Part shown: piece by piece, positions 38,128 through 46,944 of the stretch
Layout of the letters: every line of letters begins with the position of its first letter
How positions within the stretch are numbered: the first letter of the stretch is position 1
Source of the DNA: Rhodobacteraceae bacterium HLUCCO07
Lineage (GTDB): Bacteria; Pseudomonadota; Alphaproteobacteria; Rhodobacterales; Rhodobacteraceae
DNA: 64,000 bases
Assembly: GCA_001314705.1 (NCBI GenBank)
Contig: LJSU01000009.1
Coordinates: forward strand, 186,001-250,000
Direction: 5' to 3'
The notes under the pieces: model-generated
Database searches by the model: none
Seen by the model: only the letters and a program-made list of their open reading frames with translations
What the model was told of the DNA's origin: nothing
Made by a program: the position numbers and the translations under genes

Positions 38128-38139
38128 ATTGTATACCAT
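38128..38139. promoter_or_regulatory. Possible GntR-type operator
   Basis: ATTGTATACCAT (38128-38139) is an imperfect palindrome around GTATAC, resembling operators of GntR-family regulators. It lies between the divergent SMR and isocitrate dehydrogenase genes. Inference only. Confidence 0.3.
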
Positions 38140-38231
38140 CGCACACATTGACGAAGCGTCCCGGTTGGGATACCGCAACGGGCAATAAGGGCAGACCCGC
38201 CCGTGCTGACCTCAAAGAGGAGAGATGACCC

Positions 38232-40418
38232 ATGGCCGACAAGACCCCCGATATCATCTATACAATCGTTGACGAGGCGCCCGAGCTTGCCAGCGCCTCG
38301 CTCTTGCCGATCATCCGCACCTTCGCGGCGGCGGCCGATATCAGCGTCGGCACAAGGGATATCTCGCTGGCCGGGCGCATCCTGGCCGCCTTTCCCGACT
38401 TCCTGAACGAGGATCAGCGCCAGGGCGACGACCTGGCCTGGCTGGGCGAGTTGGTCAAAACGCCGGATGCCAACGTGATCAAGCTGCCCAACATCTCGGC
38501 CTCGACGCCGCAACTCGAAGAGGCCATCGCCGAGTTGCAGGCGCAAGGTTATGCCGTTCCCGATTATCCCGACACGCCGCAAAGCGACGCCGAAAAGGAC
38601 ATCCGCGCGCGCTATGACGCGATCAAGGGCTCGGCGGTCAACCCGGTCCTGCGCGAGGGCAATTCGGATCGCCGTGCCGCGAAGGCGGTCAAGGAATACG
38701 CCAAGAAATATCCCCATTCGATGGGGGACTGGTCTGCCGACAGCAAGACCACGGTCGCGGCGATGCCCGGCGACGATTTCTTTGCCAACGAGAAATCCAC
38801 CACCATCACCCCCGATCAGGCCGGAGCGGCGAAAATCGTGTTCAAGGGCCGCGACGGGACCGAGGCCGTTCTCAAGGACGGGTTGCGCTATGACGCGGGG
38901 ACCATCGTCGATGCGACCTTCATGTCGGTCAGGGCGCTGCGCGCCTATATCCGCAAGGAAATGGAGAACATGGAGCCGGGCGTGCTTTTCTCGGTTCACC
39001 TCAAGGCCACGATGATGAAGGTTTCGGACCCGATCATATTCGGCCATTTCGTCTCGGTCTGGCTTGAGGATTTCATCGCCAGGCACGGGGCGGGCCTCGA
39101 CTGGAACCCCAGTGACGGGATCGCCGATCTGGAAAAGCAGATCGAGGGCAACGCGCAAGCGCAGGCCGATCTCAAGGCCGCGCTCGATGCGCGCCCGCCG
39201 CTCTACATGGTCAATTCCGACCGGGGCATCACCAACCTGCACGTGCCGTCGGACGTGATCATCGACGCCTCGATGCCGGCGCTGATCCGGGCGGGCGGCA
39301 AGGGCTGGGGCCCCGACGACAAGCAGGCCGACGCCAAGTGCTGCATCCCCGACAACTGCTATGCCGGGGTCTATGACGAGACGATCAGGTATTTCAAGGA
39401 GCACGGCAAGCTCGACGTGACCACCTGCGGCGCGGTGTCGAACGTGGGGCTGATGGCGCAGAAGGCCGAGGAATACGGCTCGCACCCGACCACCTTCGAA
39501 GCGCCGGCCGACGGCACGATCTCCATTGTGCTGGACACGGGCGAGGTGCTGCATTCGCATGAGGTGGAAGAGGGCGACATCTGGCGCTCCTGCACCGTCA
39601 AGAAGGCGCCGATCGAGGACTGGATCGCGCTTGGCATCCGCCGGATGAAGGCCACGGGGCTGGCCGCGTTCTGGCTCGATGCGAACCGTGCGCATGATGC
39701 CGAACTGATCAAGTATGTCGAACCCGCGCTGAAAGAGGCCGGGGTCGAGATCCCGATCATGGCCCCGCGCGAGGCCACGCGCTTTACCCTCGACAAGATG
39801 CGCGAAGGCCATGACGTGGTGACGATCACCGGCAACGTGCTGCGCGACTACCTGACCGATCTCTTCCCGATCCTGGAACTGGGCACATCGGCCAAGATGC
39901 TGTCGATCGTGTCGCTGATGCAGGGCGGCGGGCTCTTCGAGACCGGCGCGGGCGGTTCGGCACCCAAGCATGTCGAGCAACTGGTCGAGGAAAACCACCT
40001 GCGCTGGGATTCGCTGGGCGAGTTCTGCGCGCTGGGCGAGAGCTTCAAGTTTCTCGCCGACAAGGGCAATGCCCGCGCCGTGACCATCGGCGAAGCGGTC
40101 GAAGAGGCCACGCAGCGCGTGCTCGAGGAAGAGCGCAGCCCCAAACGCAAGGTCGGCCAACCCGACAACCGCGATTCGCACTACTGGTTCGCGCGCTACT
40201 GGGCCGAGGCGCTGGCAAGCCAGACCAAGGATGCCGGGCTGGCCGAGCATTTCGCGCCCATCGCCAAGGCGCTGGTGGAGAAGGAAGAGCAGATCCTTGC
40301 CGAACTGATGGCAGGGCAGGGCAAGCCGGTCGATCTGGGCGGCTATTACCACGCCGACCCGGAAAAACGCACCGCCGTGATGCGCCCGAGCAAAACGCTC
40401 AACGCGATCATCGGCTGA
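38232..40418 (+). CDS. icd: NADP-dependent isocitrate dehydrogenase, monomeric type
   Basis: A 728-residue (about 80 kDa) monomeric IDH-II enzyme that converts isocitrate to 2-oxoglutarate with NADP. Its size and segments [51 protein letters not shown] and [19 protein letters not shown] are typical of the monomeric family and unlike the usual dimeric Icd. It is the only large gene on this side; the SMR gene is divergent and an MFS gene is convergent. ATG at 38232 is 7 bases after AGGAGAG. Confidence 0.96.
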   Translation: MADKTPDIIYTIVDEAPELASASLLPIIRTFAAAADISVGTRDISLAGRILAAFPDFLNEDQRQGDDLAWLGELVKTPDANVIKLPNISASTPQLEEAIAELQAQGYAVPDYPDTPQSDAEKDIRARYDAIKGSAVNPVLREGNSDRRAAKAVKEYAKKYPHSMGDWSADSKTTVAAMPGDDFFANEKSTTITPDQAGAAKIVFKGRDGTEAVLKDGLRYDAGTIVDATFMSVRALRAYIRKEMENMEPGVLFSVHLKATMMKVSDPIIFGHFVSVWLEDFIARHGAGLDWNPSDGIADLEKQIEGNAQAQADLKAALDARPPLYMVNSDRGITNLHVPSDVIIDASMPALIRAGGKGWGPDDKQADAKCCIPDNCYAGVYDETIRYFKEHGKLDVTTCGAVSNVGLMAQKAEEYGSHPTTFEAPADGTISIVLDTGEVLHSHEVEEGDIWRSCTVKKAPIEDWIALGIRRMKATGLAAFWLDANRAHDAELIKYVEPALKEAGVEIPIMAPREATRFTLDKMREGHDVVTITGNVLRDYLTDLFPILELGTSAKMLSIVSLMQGGGLFETGAGGSAPKHVEQLVEENHLRWDSLGEFCALGESFKFLADKGNARAVTIGEAVEEATQRVLEEERSPKRKVGQPDNRDSHYWFARYWAEALASQTKDAGLAEHFAPIAKALVEKEEQILAELMAGQGKPVDLGGYYHADPEKRTAVMRPSKTLNAIIG

Positions 40419-40462
40419 TGATTGGCTCGGGGCGGGTCGCGCAGCATGACTGAAATCACCCG

Positions 40463-40528
40463 CCCGTCGCGCCAGCGACGGGCACGCGTCCGCCCGCCCC
40501 AAGGCGGGCGCGTTCCGCGCCCACCCGG
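40463..40528. repeat. REP-like palindrome cluster, copy 2
   Basis: Hairpin CCCGTCGC gcca GCGACGGG (40463-40482) and a second, CGCCCGCC ccaa GGCGGGCG (40491-40510), then GCGCCCACCCGGTCGG, lie between the convergent icd and MFS genes. The order and the GGCGGGCGC-TTC-GCCCACCC core match the copy at 33594-33676. Confidence 0.65.
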
Positions 40529-40613
40529 TCGGCCGCGCGCCCGTCGTCGAAGCGTAGTGCAACACATGCTGAAACAAGAATGAGGCGCGTCGCCCCGGCG
40601 GCGCGCTTCTCCG

Positions 40614-41867
40614 TCAGGGCAGGCTGCGCTGCTCGATCCGGCGCAGCCAGAGCATCAGCGCCAGCGCCACCACGGCCAGCACGAACACGCCCTGTGCCAG
40701 CGGGGCGGATGTCCCGTCAAAGGCCAGACCGATCGGCACGGCCAGCCCCATCGACAGCACCGTCGCAAGCCCCGCGATCACCGAGGCCGCGGTGCCCGCG
40801 ATATGGCCCAGCGGCTCCATCCCCATCGCGTTGAGATTGCCCAGCGTCATCCCGGCCTGAAAAAAGAGCGTCGTCTGCCAGAGCAGGAAGGACACGAAGC
40901 CCACATCCGGGGGCAACGCAAGCTGCGACAGGATCACCATGACCCCCGAGAACAGCACCTGTGCCGCGAGCATCACCGTCACCAGGAAACGCATCCCCAG
41001 ACGCACCACCAGTGCGGCATTGATGAAACTGGCGCTGGCCGAGACGATGCAGACAGCGCCGAACCACCATGGAAAGCTCGCGGCGCGGTCGTAGGTTATG
41101 TCGTAGATCTGCTGCACGCTGGCGATGGTGGCGAACAGCATCGCGAAACACAGCATCTGCGCCGCGATCGTGATCCGAACCATCGGGTGGCCCAGGATCT
41201 CGCGCAGCGCCCGCAGGATCGGCCCGATCTGAAACGGACGACGCCGCTCGGGCGGCAGCGTCTCGTCGAGCCGCAGGCTCACCCAGGCCGCGCCGATCAG
41301 CGAAAACAGCACGAAGGCCACGAAGATGCCGCGCCAGCTCGAAAGCGCGATGATCCCCGCCCCCAACAAAGGCGCGATCGCCGGGACCAGCGCAAAGATC
41401 ATCATCACGATCGACATCAGCCGCGCCATCAGCCGCCCGGAATAAAGGTCGCGGATCACCGCCATGCCCACCACCCGCGGCCCCGCGGCGCCCAACCCCT
41501 GCACCAGCCGGGCAGCGAGCATCAGCTCGAGGCTCTGCGCCGCCCAGGCCGCCGCCGCCCCGGTGATATAGACCGCCGCCCCGGCAATGATCACCCGCTT
41601 GCGGCCGAACGTGTCGGAAAGCGGCCCGGTGACGAACGTGCCCAGCCCCAGCCCGATCACGAACGCGGTCAGGATGAGCTGGGCATTGTTGGGGGTTTCG
41701 GGGGAGAGTTCCGCCCCGATCTGTGGCAGGGCGGGCAGCATCGCGTCGATGGAAAAGGCAACGGTGGCGAACAGCATCGCCATGAGCGCGACAAACTCGG
41801 CCCTTGCCATGGCAAACCGTGGCGGGCTTTCAGCCTCTGGGGGAAGGGGGGCCAGACTGTCGCTCAT
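40614..41867 (-). CDS. Bcr/CflA-type MFS drug efflux transporter
   Basis: A 417-residue major-facilitator protein with twelve predicted helices and the motif A loop GPLSDTFGRKRVIIAG near residues 82-97. The segments MARLMSIVMMIFALVPAIAP and ITIAAQMLCFAMLFATIASV fit the Bcr/CflA proton-coupled export group. Substrate not visible. The start ATG at 41867 (MSDSLAPLPPEAES) is followed by a soluble N-terminal tail of about 20 residues. It is divergent from the small secreted gene at 41972. Confidence 0.9.
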   Translation of the reverse strand: MSDSLAPLPPEAESPPRFAMARAEFVALMAMLFATVAFSIDAMLPALPQIGAELSPETPNNAQLILTAFVIGLGLGTFVTGPLSDTFGRKRVIIAGAAVYITGAAAAWAAQSLELMLAARLVQGLGAAGPRVVGMAVIRDLYSGRLMARLMSIVMMIFALVPAIAPLLGAGIIALSSWRGIFVAFVLFSLIGAAWVSLRLDETLPPERRRPFQIGPILRALREILGHPMVRITIAAQMLCFAMLFATIASVQQIYDITYDRAASFPWWFGAVCIVSASASFINAALVVRLGMRFLVTVMLAAQVLFSGVMVILSQLALPPDVGFVSFLLWQTTLFFQAGMTLGNLNAMGMEPLGHIAGTAASVIAGLATVLSMGLAVPIGLAFDGTSAPLAQGVFVLAVVALALMLWLRRIEQRSLP

Positions 41868-41971
41868 CCCGGCGCATTAGCACGCCCATCACCCCGCGGC
41901 CAGATGGCACTTGCACAATTCTGAGTAAATTAGTAAGCAATCGCCGCAATACCTGACAAAAGGAATCAGTT

Positions 41972-42271
41972 ATGCGGAAAGTTCTCGCTCCCACCTCCAC
42001 ACTTGCCGCCCTTGCCCTGATGCTCGGCGCCACGGCGCAAGCCGACACGGTCGCACTCGACAACGGTCAGATGACGTATGAAATCTTCGAGCACAGCGTC
42101 GGCCATGTCGATCTGGCGACCTGCCCCGAGGGGTTCGACAACGACAAGGTGTTCTGCCGTCTGACCGTCGCCGAGGAGCGCGCGCATGTGTTCGCCTTCG
42201 CTTTCGAAGGCGACCAGCTGCTGCAGGCGATCCGCTCCTATGAATTCGACGAGGAATTCCTGAACTTCTGA
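41972..42271 (+). CDS. Small secreted protein, function unknown
   Basis: A 99-residue product with a Sec signal peptide (VLAPTSTLAALALMLGATAQ, cleavage after AQA) and a mature part of about 75 residues that contains two cysteines (TCPEGF and FCRLT), which could form a disulfide in the periplasm. No domain is recognised. The ATG follows GGAATCAG. It is convergent with the DsbA-like gene, and a strong hairpin separates them. Confidence 0.65.
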   Translation: MRKVLAPTSTLAALALMLGATAQADTVALDNGQMTYEIFEHSVGHVDLATCPEGFDNDKVFCRLTVAEERAHVFAFAFEGDQLLQAIRSYEFDEEFLNF

Positions 42272-42288
42272 AGAACCGGCCCACCCCG

Positions 42289-42317
42289 CGCGTCCCTGGC
42301 CGCCGGCCGGGGGCGCG
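42289..42317. terminator. Bidirectional terminator-like hairpin
   Basis: CGCGTCCCTGGCC (42289-42301) and GGCCGGGGGCGCG (42305-42317) pair completely in RNA with two G-U pairs and a three-base loop. It lies between the convergent small secreted gene and DsbA-like gene. No U-run follows, so efficiency is uncertain. Confidence 0.55.
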
Positions 42318-42323
42318 TGCCGT

Positions 42324-42968
42324 TCAGGTTCCGGTCGCGATCTGCGCGGCGATATCGTCGATGACCTTTTGCCAAAGCTCGACCGGCTGCGCCCCGGGCA
42401 CCGCGTGCTGGCCCGCGACGATGAAGGTCGGCACCGCCGTGACCCCCATCTCGCGCGCGCCGGTATCGCGGGCGAGAATCTCGTCGCGGTCGGCTTCGCT
42501 CTGCAGGAGCTTGAGGATCACCGCCGCATCGAGCCCCGCGGCATCGGCAATGTCGGCCAGAACCTCGTGATCCGCGATATCGCGCCCATCCTGGAAATAG
42601 GCGTGAAAGAGTGCTGCGACCACCGGCGTCTGCCGCCCCTCGATACCGGCCCAGTGGATCAGGCGATGCGCATCGAGCGTGTTGGGCGTGCGCGCGATCT
42701 TGTCGAACGCGATGTCGAGCCCGGCCTCCTGCGCCCGCGCAACCACCGGCATGTAGGCTTCAAACGCCGCTTCCTTGCCGCCGAACTTGGTTTCGAGATA
42801 GCTCCGCCGGTCCATGCCCTCGGGCGGCATGTCGGGGTTGAGCTGATAGGGGTGCCATTCGACCGTGAACGGATGGTCCGGCCGGCTTTCGAGTGCGCGG
42901 TCGAGCAGCGTCTTGCCAATGTAACACCACGGGCAGATCGGGTCGGAGAAGATGTCAAGCTTGACCAT
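42324..42968 (-). CDS. DsbA-family oxidoreductase (FrnE/HCCA-isomerase-like)
   Basis: A 214-residue thioredoxin-fold protein with the active site CPWC near the N-terminus (FSDPICPWCYIGKTLL, Cys12-Cys15) and no signal peptide, as in the cytoplasmic FrnE and 2-hydroxychromene-2-carboxylate isomerase branch. The C-terminal part contains GVTAVPTFIVAGQHAVPGAQ with the cis-proline. It overlaps the acyl-CoA ligase upstream by 14 bases on the same strand, so the two are likely co-translated. Glutathione- or thiol-dependent role inferred, substrate unknown. Confidence 0.88.
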   Translation of the reverse strand: MVKLDIFSDPICPWCYIGKTLLDRALESRPDHPFTVEWHPYQLNPDMPPEGMDRRSYLETKFGGKEAAFEAYMPVVARAQEAGLDIAFDKIARTPNTLDAHRLIHWAGIEGRQTPVVAALFHAYFQDGRDIADHEVLADIADAAGLDAAVILKLLQSEADRDEILARDTGAREMGVTAVPTFIVAGQHAVPGAQPVELWQKVIDDIAAQIATGT

Positions 42969-44487
42969 GTTGCGCCTCGTATAGCTGTTTCAGCGCCTGG
43001 CGCTGGAGTTTTCCGTTCGGATTGCGGGGCAGGGCGTCGACATGCACGAAGAGGCGCGGCTGCTTGTATCGCGCAAGCCTTTCCTTTGCATACGCTGCCA
43101 GTGCGTCGGCGTCCAGCGGGGCCTCGGACGTGTAGAACGCCGCGATCACCCTTGCATCGGCCTTGACCTCGACATCGGTAACGCCGATCTCGCTCAGGCC
43201 CGGGAAGTCGTGGAACGCCGCCTCCACTTCGAGCGGCGAGACGCGATAGCCGCCGGCGTTCATCATGTCATCGACCCGCGCATGATACTCGATCTGGAAA
43301 TCCTCGCCCATCGCGCCGTGATCGCCGGTCAGGAACCATTCGCCGCGAAACCGCGCGGCGGTTTCCTCTTCGGCCCCGAGATAGCCCAGCATCAGCCCCG
43401 GGTCACGCCTCGACACCGCGATGGTGCCATCCTCGCCCAGCGGCACCGGTTCGCCCGCCTCGTCGACAATGGCCACCCTTCGCCCCTCTTGCGGCCGCCC
43501 CAGCGTGCCGGGCCGCGCCGGGCAGGTCGGGCTGGCCGAGATGAAGGTCGAGCATTCCGACATGCCGAACGCCTCGTAGAGCATCGTGCCCGTCGCCGCG
43601 TTCCACGCCTCGCGGATCGCCTCGGAGAGCTTTTCCCCCGCGCTCAGCCCGTGGCGCAGGCGGGGCAGGTCAAGCTTCGCGTTCTGGCTTAATATCTTGC
43701 GGTAAACCCCCGGGGCAGCTGCAAAAATCGTCGCATCATGGCGCCTGAGCAAGAGCGGGATCATCCCGGGCGCGGTGCCCGGCTCGGGGATGAGCGCGGT
43801 CGCGCCCACGCTCCACGGGTCCATCAAGCCGGTGCCCAGCGTATAGGTCCAGTTGAACGCACCCGCATGACAGAGCCGGTCGCCTTCGCCGAGGCCATAC
43901 CAGCCCTCGTGCATCATCTGCCGCGCCCAGATCGCGCGATGCGCGTGGCAAACCGCGCGCGGCTGGCCCGATGTGCCCGAGGTGAAGATGACATAGGCCA
44001 GCCGGTCGGGATCGCCCATCTCGTAGTCGCAGGGTGCCAGATCGCGCATCGCGGCGAGGTCATCCTGCCCGATCACCGGCACGCCCGGCGCGTCGGGGCA
44101 GGCGATGCCGTCGCCGCGCAGGATCGCCGCAGGTTTCAGCGTGTCGATCATCGCCGCCACCTCGCGCGCGGTGAGTTGCGACGAACTTGGAACCGGCACG
44201 CAGCCCACCGCCATCGCCCCCAGGTAGGCGATGGGAAACTCCACCGTGTTTCCCAGCCGCATCAGCACGACATCGCCCGGCTTCAGCCCGGCCTGCAGAA
44301 GCCCCGTTCCGGTGCCGCGCACCGCCCGCCCAAGCCGCGCGTAAGACCAGCGCTCGGCCGGCGCCGGGCCCAGAACCGCGAGCGCGATCTTGTCGGGCAG
44401 ATCGGCGGCCCGGCCCAGCACATGGGCGGTGAAATTGAACGGGTCGGGGCAGGGGGTGAACGGCCCCTCGTCATAGATCGAGCGCAT
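42955..44487 (-). CDS. AMP-forming acyl-CoA ligase, benzoate-CoA-ligase-like
   Basis: A 510-residue ANL ligase with P-loop YVIFTSGTSGQPRAVCHAH near residue 165, FGMSECSTFISA near 320, the hinge ADDMMNAGGYRVSP-type motif (VDDMMNAGGYRVSPLEVE near 415) and the C-terminal PRNPNGKLQRQALK with the catalytic lysine. The pattern is nearest to benzoate- and acetyl/acyl-CoA ligases. Its stop lies 14 bases inside the DsbA-like gene start. It is distinct from the ligase at 1.5-3.2 kb. The substrate is not known. Confidence 0.88.
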   Translation of the reverse strand: MRSIYDEGPFTPCPDPFNFTAHVLGRAADLPDKIALAVLGPAPAERWSYARLGRAVRGTGTGLLQAGLKPGDVVLMRLGNTVEFPIAYLGAMAVGCVPVPSSSQLTAREVAAMIDTLKPAAILRGDGIACPDAPGVPVIGQDDLAAMRDLAPCDYEMGDPDRLAYVIFTSGTSGQPRAVCHAHRAIWARQMMHEGWYGLGEGDRLCHAGAFNWTYTLGTGLMDPWSVGATALIPEPGTAPGMIPLLLRRHDATIFAAAPGVYRKILSQNAKLDLPRLRHGLSAGEKLSEAIREAWNAATGTMLYEAFGMSECSTFISASPTCPARPGTLGRPQEGRRVAIVDEAGEPVPLGEDGTIAVSRRDPGLMLGYLGAEEETAARFRGEWFLTGDHGAMGEDFQIEYHARVDDMMNAGGYRVSPLEVEAAFHDFPGLSEIGVTDVEVKADARVIAAFYTSEAPLDADALAAYAKERLARYKQPRLFVHVDALPRNPNGKLQRQALKQLYEAQHGQA

Positions 44488-44540
44488 GGCGTGTTGCTAC
44501 GCCCGGACCGGAAGAGTTGCAAGCGCACGTGGCCGGCACA

Positions 44541-46367
44541 TCACTCCTGCCACCACCAGACATCGGGCATGAACCAATAGCCATCGCCATAGACCGGGAG
44601 CCGCTCGGGATAGCGCAGTTGCCGGGCATGGGCGATCCGCCCGATCCCGAACTCATAGGTCGGAATCACGTAGCGCCCCGCCATCAGCACGCGGTCGAGC
44701 GCGCGCACCGCGGCGGTGAACTCGGCCTCGTCCGCGGTTTCCAGCATCCGCTCGATCATCGCGTCGATGGCGGGCGATTTCACCCCCATGAGGTTGCGCG
44801 ACCCGGGCTGATCGGCCGCGTCACTGCCCCAATAGGCGCGTTGTTCGTTGCCCGGCGAAAGCGAGAACTCGCGCCTGAAATCGGTCATGTCGAAATCGAA
44901 GGTCTGAACCCGGGAGAAATACTGCGCATTGTCCACCACGTCGAGCATGGCGCGCACCCCGATCCGTTCCAGCGCACGGATGAAGATGTTGGCGAAGGCC
45001 TGTTTCTCGGTCGACCCCTGCGGCAGCAGGATCGAGAATTCCAGCGGCCGCCCCGACGCGTCGCGCATCACCCCCTGATCGGCCTCGTAGCCCGCCTCCT
45101 GCAAGAGCCGCATCGCCGCGCGCAGGTTCTTGCGGTTGCGCGCCGTGCCGTCCGAAACCGGCAGCGCATAGCCTTCGAGCGCCCCGGGCGGCAGCGTGTC
45201 GGCAAAGGGGATCAACAGATCGCGCACCCGCCCCTCGGCCGGGCCGGGCCGCATCCCCAGTTCGGTGCCCGAGAAATAGGAGGTGATCCGCTCTTGCCGG
45301 CCGCCGGTGATCGCGTCGTTCATGTATTCGAAGTTGAAGGCATGGATCATCGCCGCCCGCACCCGCCAGTCGTCAAACGGCGCACGGCGCGCGTTCATCA
45401 CGAAGCCGGTCATCCCCGAAGGCTTGCCGCTGGGGATCTCGGATTTGACCACGTCGCCCGACCGAACGGCCCGAAAGTCATAGGCACTTTGCCATTTCTC
45501 GGCATTGGTTTCGCGATAGACGGTCAGTTCGCCGGCCTTGAACGCCTCGAACATGACCGCCGCATCCCCGTAGAATTCGATGCGGATCTCGTCGAGATTG
45601 GCCCGCCCCTGCATCAGCGGAAGATCGCGGCCCCAGTAGTCGCGATCGCGCCGCATCACCACGTTGCGCCCCGGCTCGAAACTGTCGATCACGTAAGGCC
45701 CGGTACCGATGGGCACGGTGTCGAGGCCGGAATCGGTGAAATCGCGGTCCTCCCATTGGGCCTTTTTCAGGATCGGGCGCAGCCCCGCGATCAGCGGCAA
45801 CTCGCGATCCTCGGTATTGAAGGTCAGGCGCACGCTGCGCGGGCCGGTCTGTTCCATGCTTTCGACCTTGGTCCAGAAGCTCAGGTAGATGGGGTGCCCC
45901 TGCGTTCCCAGCGTTTCGAAACTCCAGATCACATCCTCGACCGTCACCGGGCTTCCGTCAGAGAATCGGGCCTCCTCGCGCAGGGTGAATTCCACCCAGT
46001 TTCGATTCGGGCCGGTCTCGACCGATTCGGCCAGGAGCCCGTAAAGCGCGAAGGGCTCGTCCCAGTTGCGCCCCATCAGCCCTTCGTATCCCAGAAATCG
46101 CAACTGCCAGGGCGCGGTGCCTTTCAGGATGAACGGGTTGAGACTGTCGAAGCCGCCGGTATTGCCGGTGACGATGCGCCCGCCCCGGGGCGCATCCGGG
46201 TCGGCATAGGGCAGCGACACAAAATCCGGTGGCAGGCCCGGATCGCCATACATAGATATCCCGTGCCGTGGGTCCGCCCGCGCCATGAGCGCAAGGAAAA
46301 GACAGCCGAGAATCGTCGCCCCAAACACCGTTTTCCGGATCGTGAGGGGGAAATAATCTGATCCCAT
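44541..46367 (-). CDS. ABC-type oligopeptide-binding protein (YejA-like)
   Basis: A 608-residue SBP family 5 protein with an N-terminal signal segment (TVFGATILGCLFLALMARA) and YADPDAPRGGRIV, which is typical of the YejA/microcin-C-type peptide-binding group. NWVEFTLREEARFSDGSPVT near residue 130 is the family hallmark. Permease and ATPase genes (YejBEF) are not adjacent; the next gene on the strand is the acyl-CoA ligase. It is likely periplasmic and binds a peptide or related ligand. Start at 46367 (MGSDYFPLTIRK). Confidence 0.9.
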   Translation of the reverse strand: MGSDYFPLTIRKTVFGATILGCLFLALMARADPRHGISMYGDPGLPPDFVSLPYADPDAPRGGRIVTGNTGGFDSLNPFILKGTAPWQLRFLGYEGLMGRNWDEPFALYGLLAESVETGPNRNWVEFTLREEARFSDGSPVTVEDVIWSFETLGTQGHPIYLSFWTKVESMEQTGPRSVRLTFNTEDRELPLIAGLRPILKKAQWEDRDFTDSGLDTVPIGTGPYVIDSFEPGRNVVMRRDRDYWGRDLPLMQGRANLDEIRIEFYGDAAVMFEAFKAGELTVYRETNAEKWQSAYDFRAVRSGDVVKSEIPSGKPSGMTGFVMNARRAPFDDWRVRAAMIHAFNFEYMNDAITGGRQERITSYFSGTELGMRPGPAEGRVRDLLIPFADTLPPGALEGYALPVSDGTARNRKNLRAAMRLLQEAGYEADQGVMRDASGRPLEFSILLPQGSTEKQAFANIFIRALERIGVRAMLDVVDNAQYFSRVQTFDFDMTDFRREFSLSPGNEQRAYWGSDAADQPGSRNLMGVKSPAIDAMIERMLETADEAEFTAAVRALDRVLMAGRYVIPTYEFGIGRIAHARQLRYPERLPVYGDGYWFMPDVWWWQE

Positions 46368-46446
46368 TTTTTCAACAATCCCGCGCTGCCCATGTTTTGC
46401 TGGCGGTCAGGCTAACGGGGGTTTCACGTGTTATCAAACTTTTAGC

Positions 46447-46475
46447 TTGGACAAGCGCTCCAAATTGCTTATAAA
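46447..46475 (+). promoter_or_regulatory. Sigma-70-like promoter of candidate sRNA
   Basis: TTGGAC (46447-46452) and TATAAA (46470-46475) are 17 bases apart. The -35 lies inside an inverted repeat TTGGA-N7-TCCAA (46447-46463), a possible operator. Orientation matches the hairpin and terminator at 46530-46558. Confidence 0.55.
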
Positions 46476-46481
46476 GAGGGC

Positions 46482-46558
46482 ACTGCTCGATAGGTTTCTT
46501 GCCTGTATGAAACCTGCCTCAATAACTGGACGCCGGCCTTGTGCCGGCGTTTTTTTTT
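46482..46558 (+). ncRNA. Candidate small regulatory RNA
   Basis: An unannotated transcription unit between the divergent SBP start and the small gene at 46683. From the predicted start (about seven bases after TATAAA) to the U-run it is about 77 nt. It would fold into a 5' stem, AGGTTTC (46492-46498) with GAAACCT (46509-46515), a short A/U-rich single strand, then a Rho-independent terminator. This is the layout of Hfq-dependent sRNAs. The boundaries are inferred; no homologue is recognised. An alternative is an attenuated leader of the next gene. Confidence 0.5.
46530..46558 (+). terminator. Rho-independent terminator
   Basis: Stem ACGCCGGC (46530-46537) and GCCGGCGT (46543-46550), a five-base loop, then nine T (46550-46558). 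It is the clearest intrinsic terminator in the window and ends the candidate sRNA. Confidence 0.85.
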
Positions 46559-46682
46559 GCGCGGAACCCTGCCGCTCGGGGCGCGTTTTCCCCCGCTTCA
46601 TGAAAGCGTATCCGATCCGTGTTATGGTTGACCTCCGGTCACGCACTGACCGCCGAGCAAACACCATATGCAGGAGGCAATC

Positions 46683-46865
46683 ATGGACTCCGTCAAGATC
46701 GCAGAACTGGCCCGTGCCCTGCGCACGGCACACGGGCCCAAGGCCCCGGTCGAAGCCGCCCGCAAGATCCGCGAATACGAGGTGTCGGGCAATCGCGCCG
46801 AAGTCGAGAACTGGCAGCGAATCAGGAACGCGCTCGACACGACCAGCGCCCCGCACCAGGGCTGA
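46683..46865 (+). CDS. Small soluble protein, function unknown
   Basis: A 60-residue product from the ATG at 46683 with AGGAGG five bases before it, the strongest ribosome site seen nearby; an ATG at 46668 is less likely. The protein is charged and helical (IAELARALRTAHGPKAPVEA, then REYEVSGNRAEVENWQRIRN). No domain is recognised. It follows the candidate sRNA and precedes bdhA by 79 bases, and could be part of either unit. Confidence 0.65.
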   Translation: MDSVKIAELARALRTAHGPKAPVEAARKIREYEVSGNRAEVENWQRIRNALDTTSAPHQG

Positions 46866-46944
46866 GGCCGCGGCGAATCGCTGTTTCGCCTGCCTGACGG
46901 TCATGGCAAGGTGAGGTCATCCCATTTCAGGAGACAGACACACC

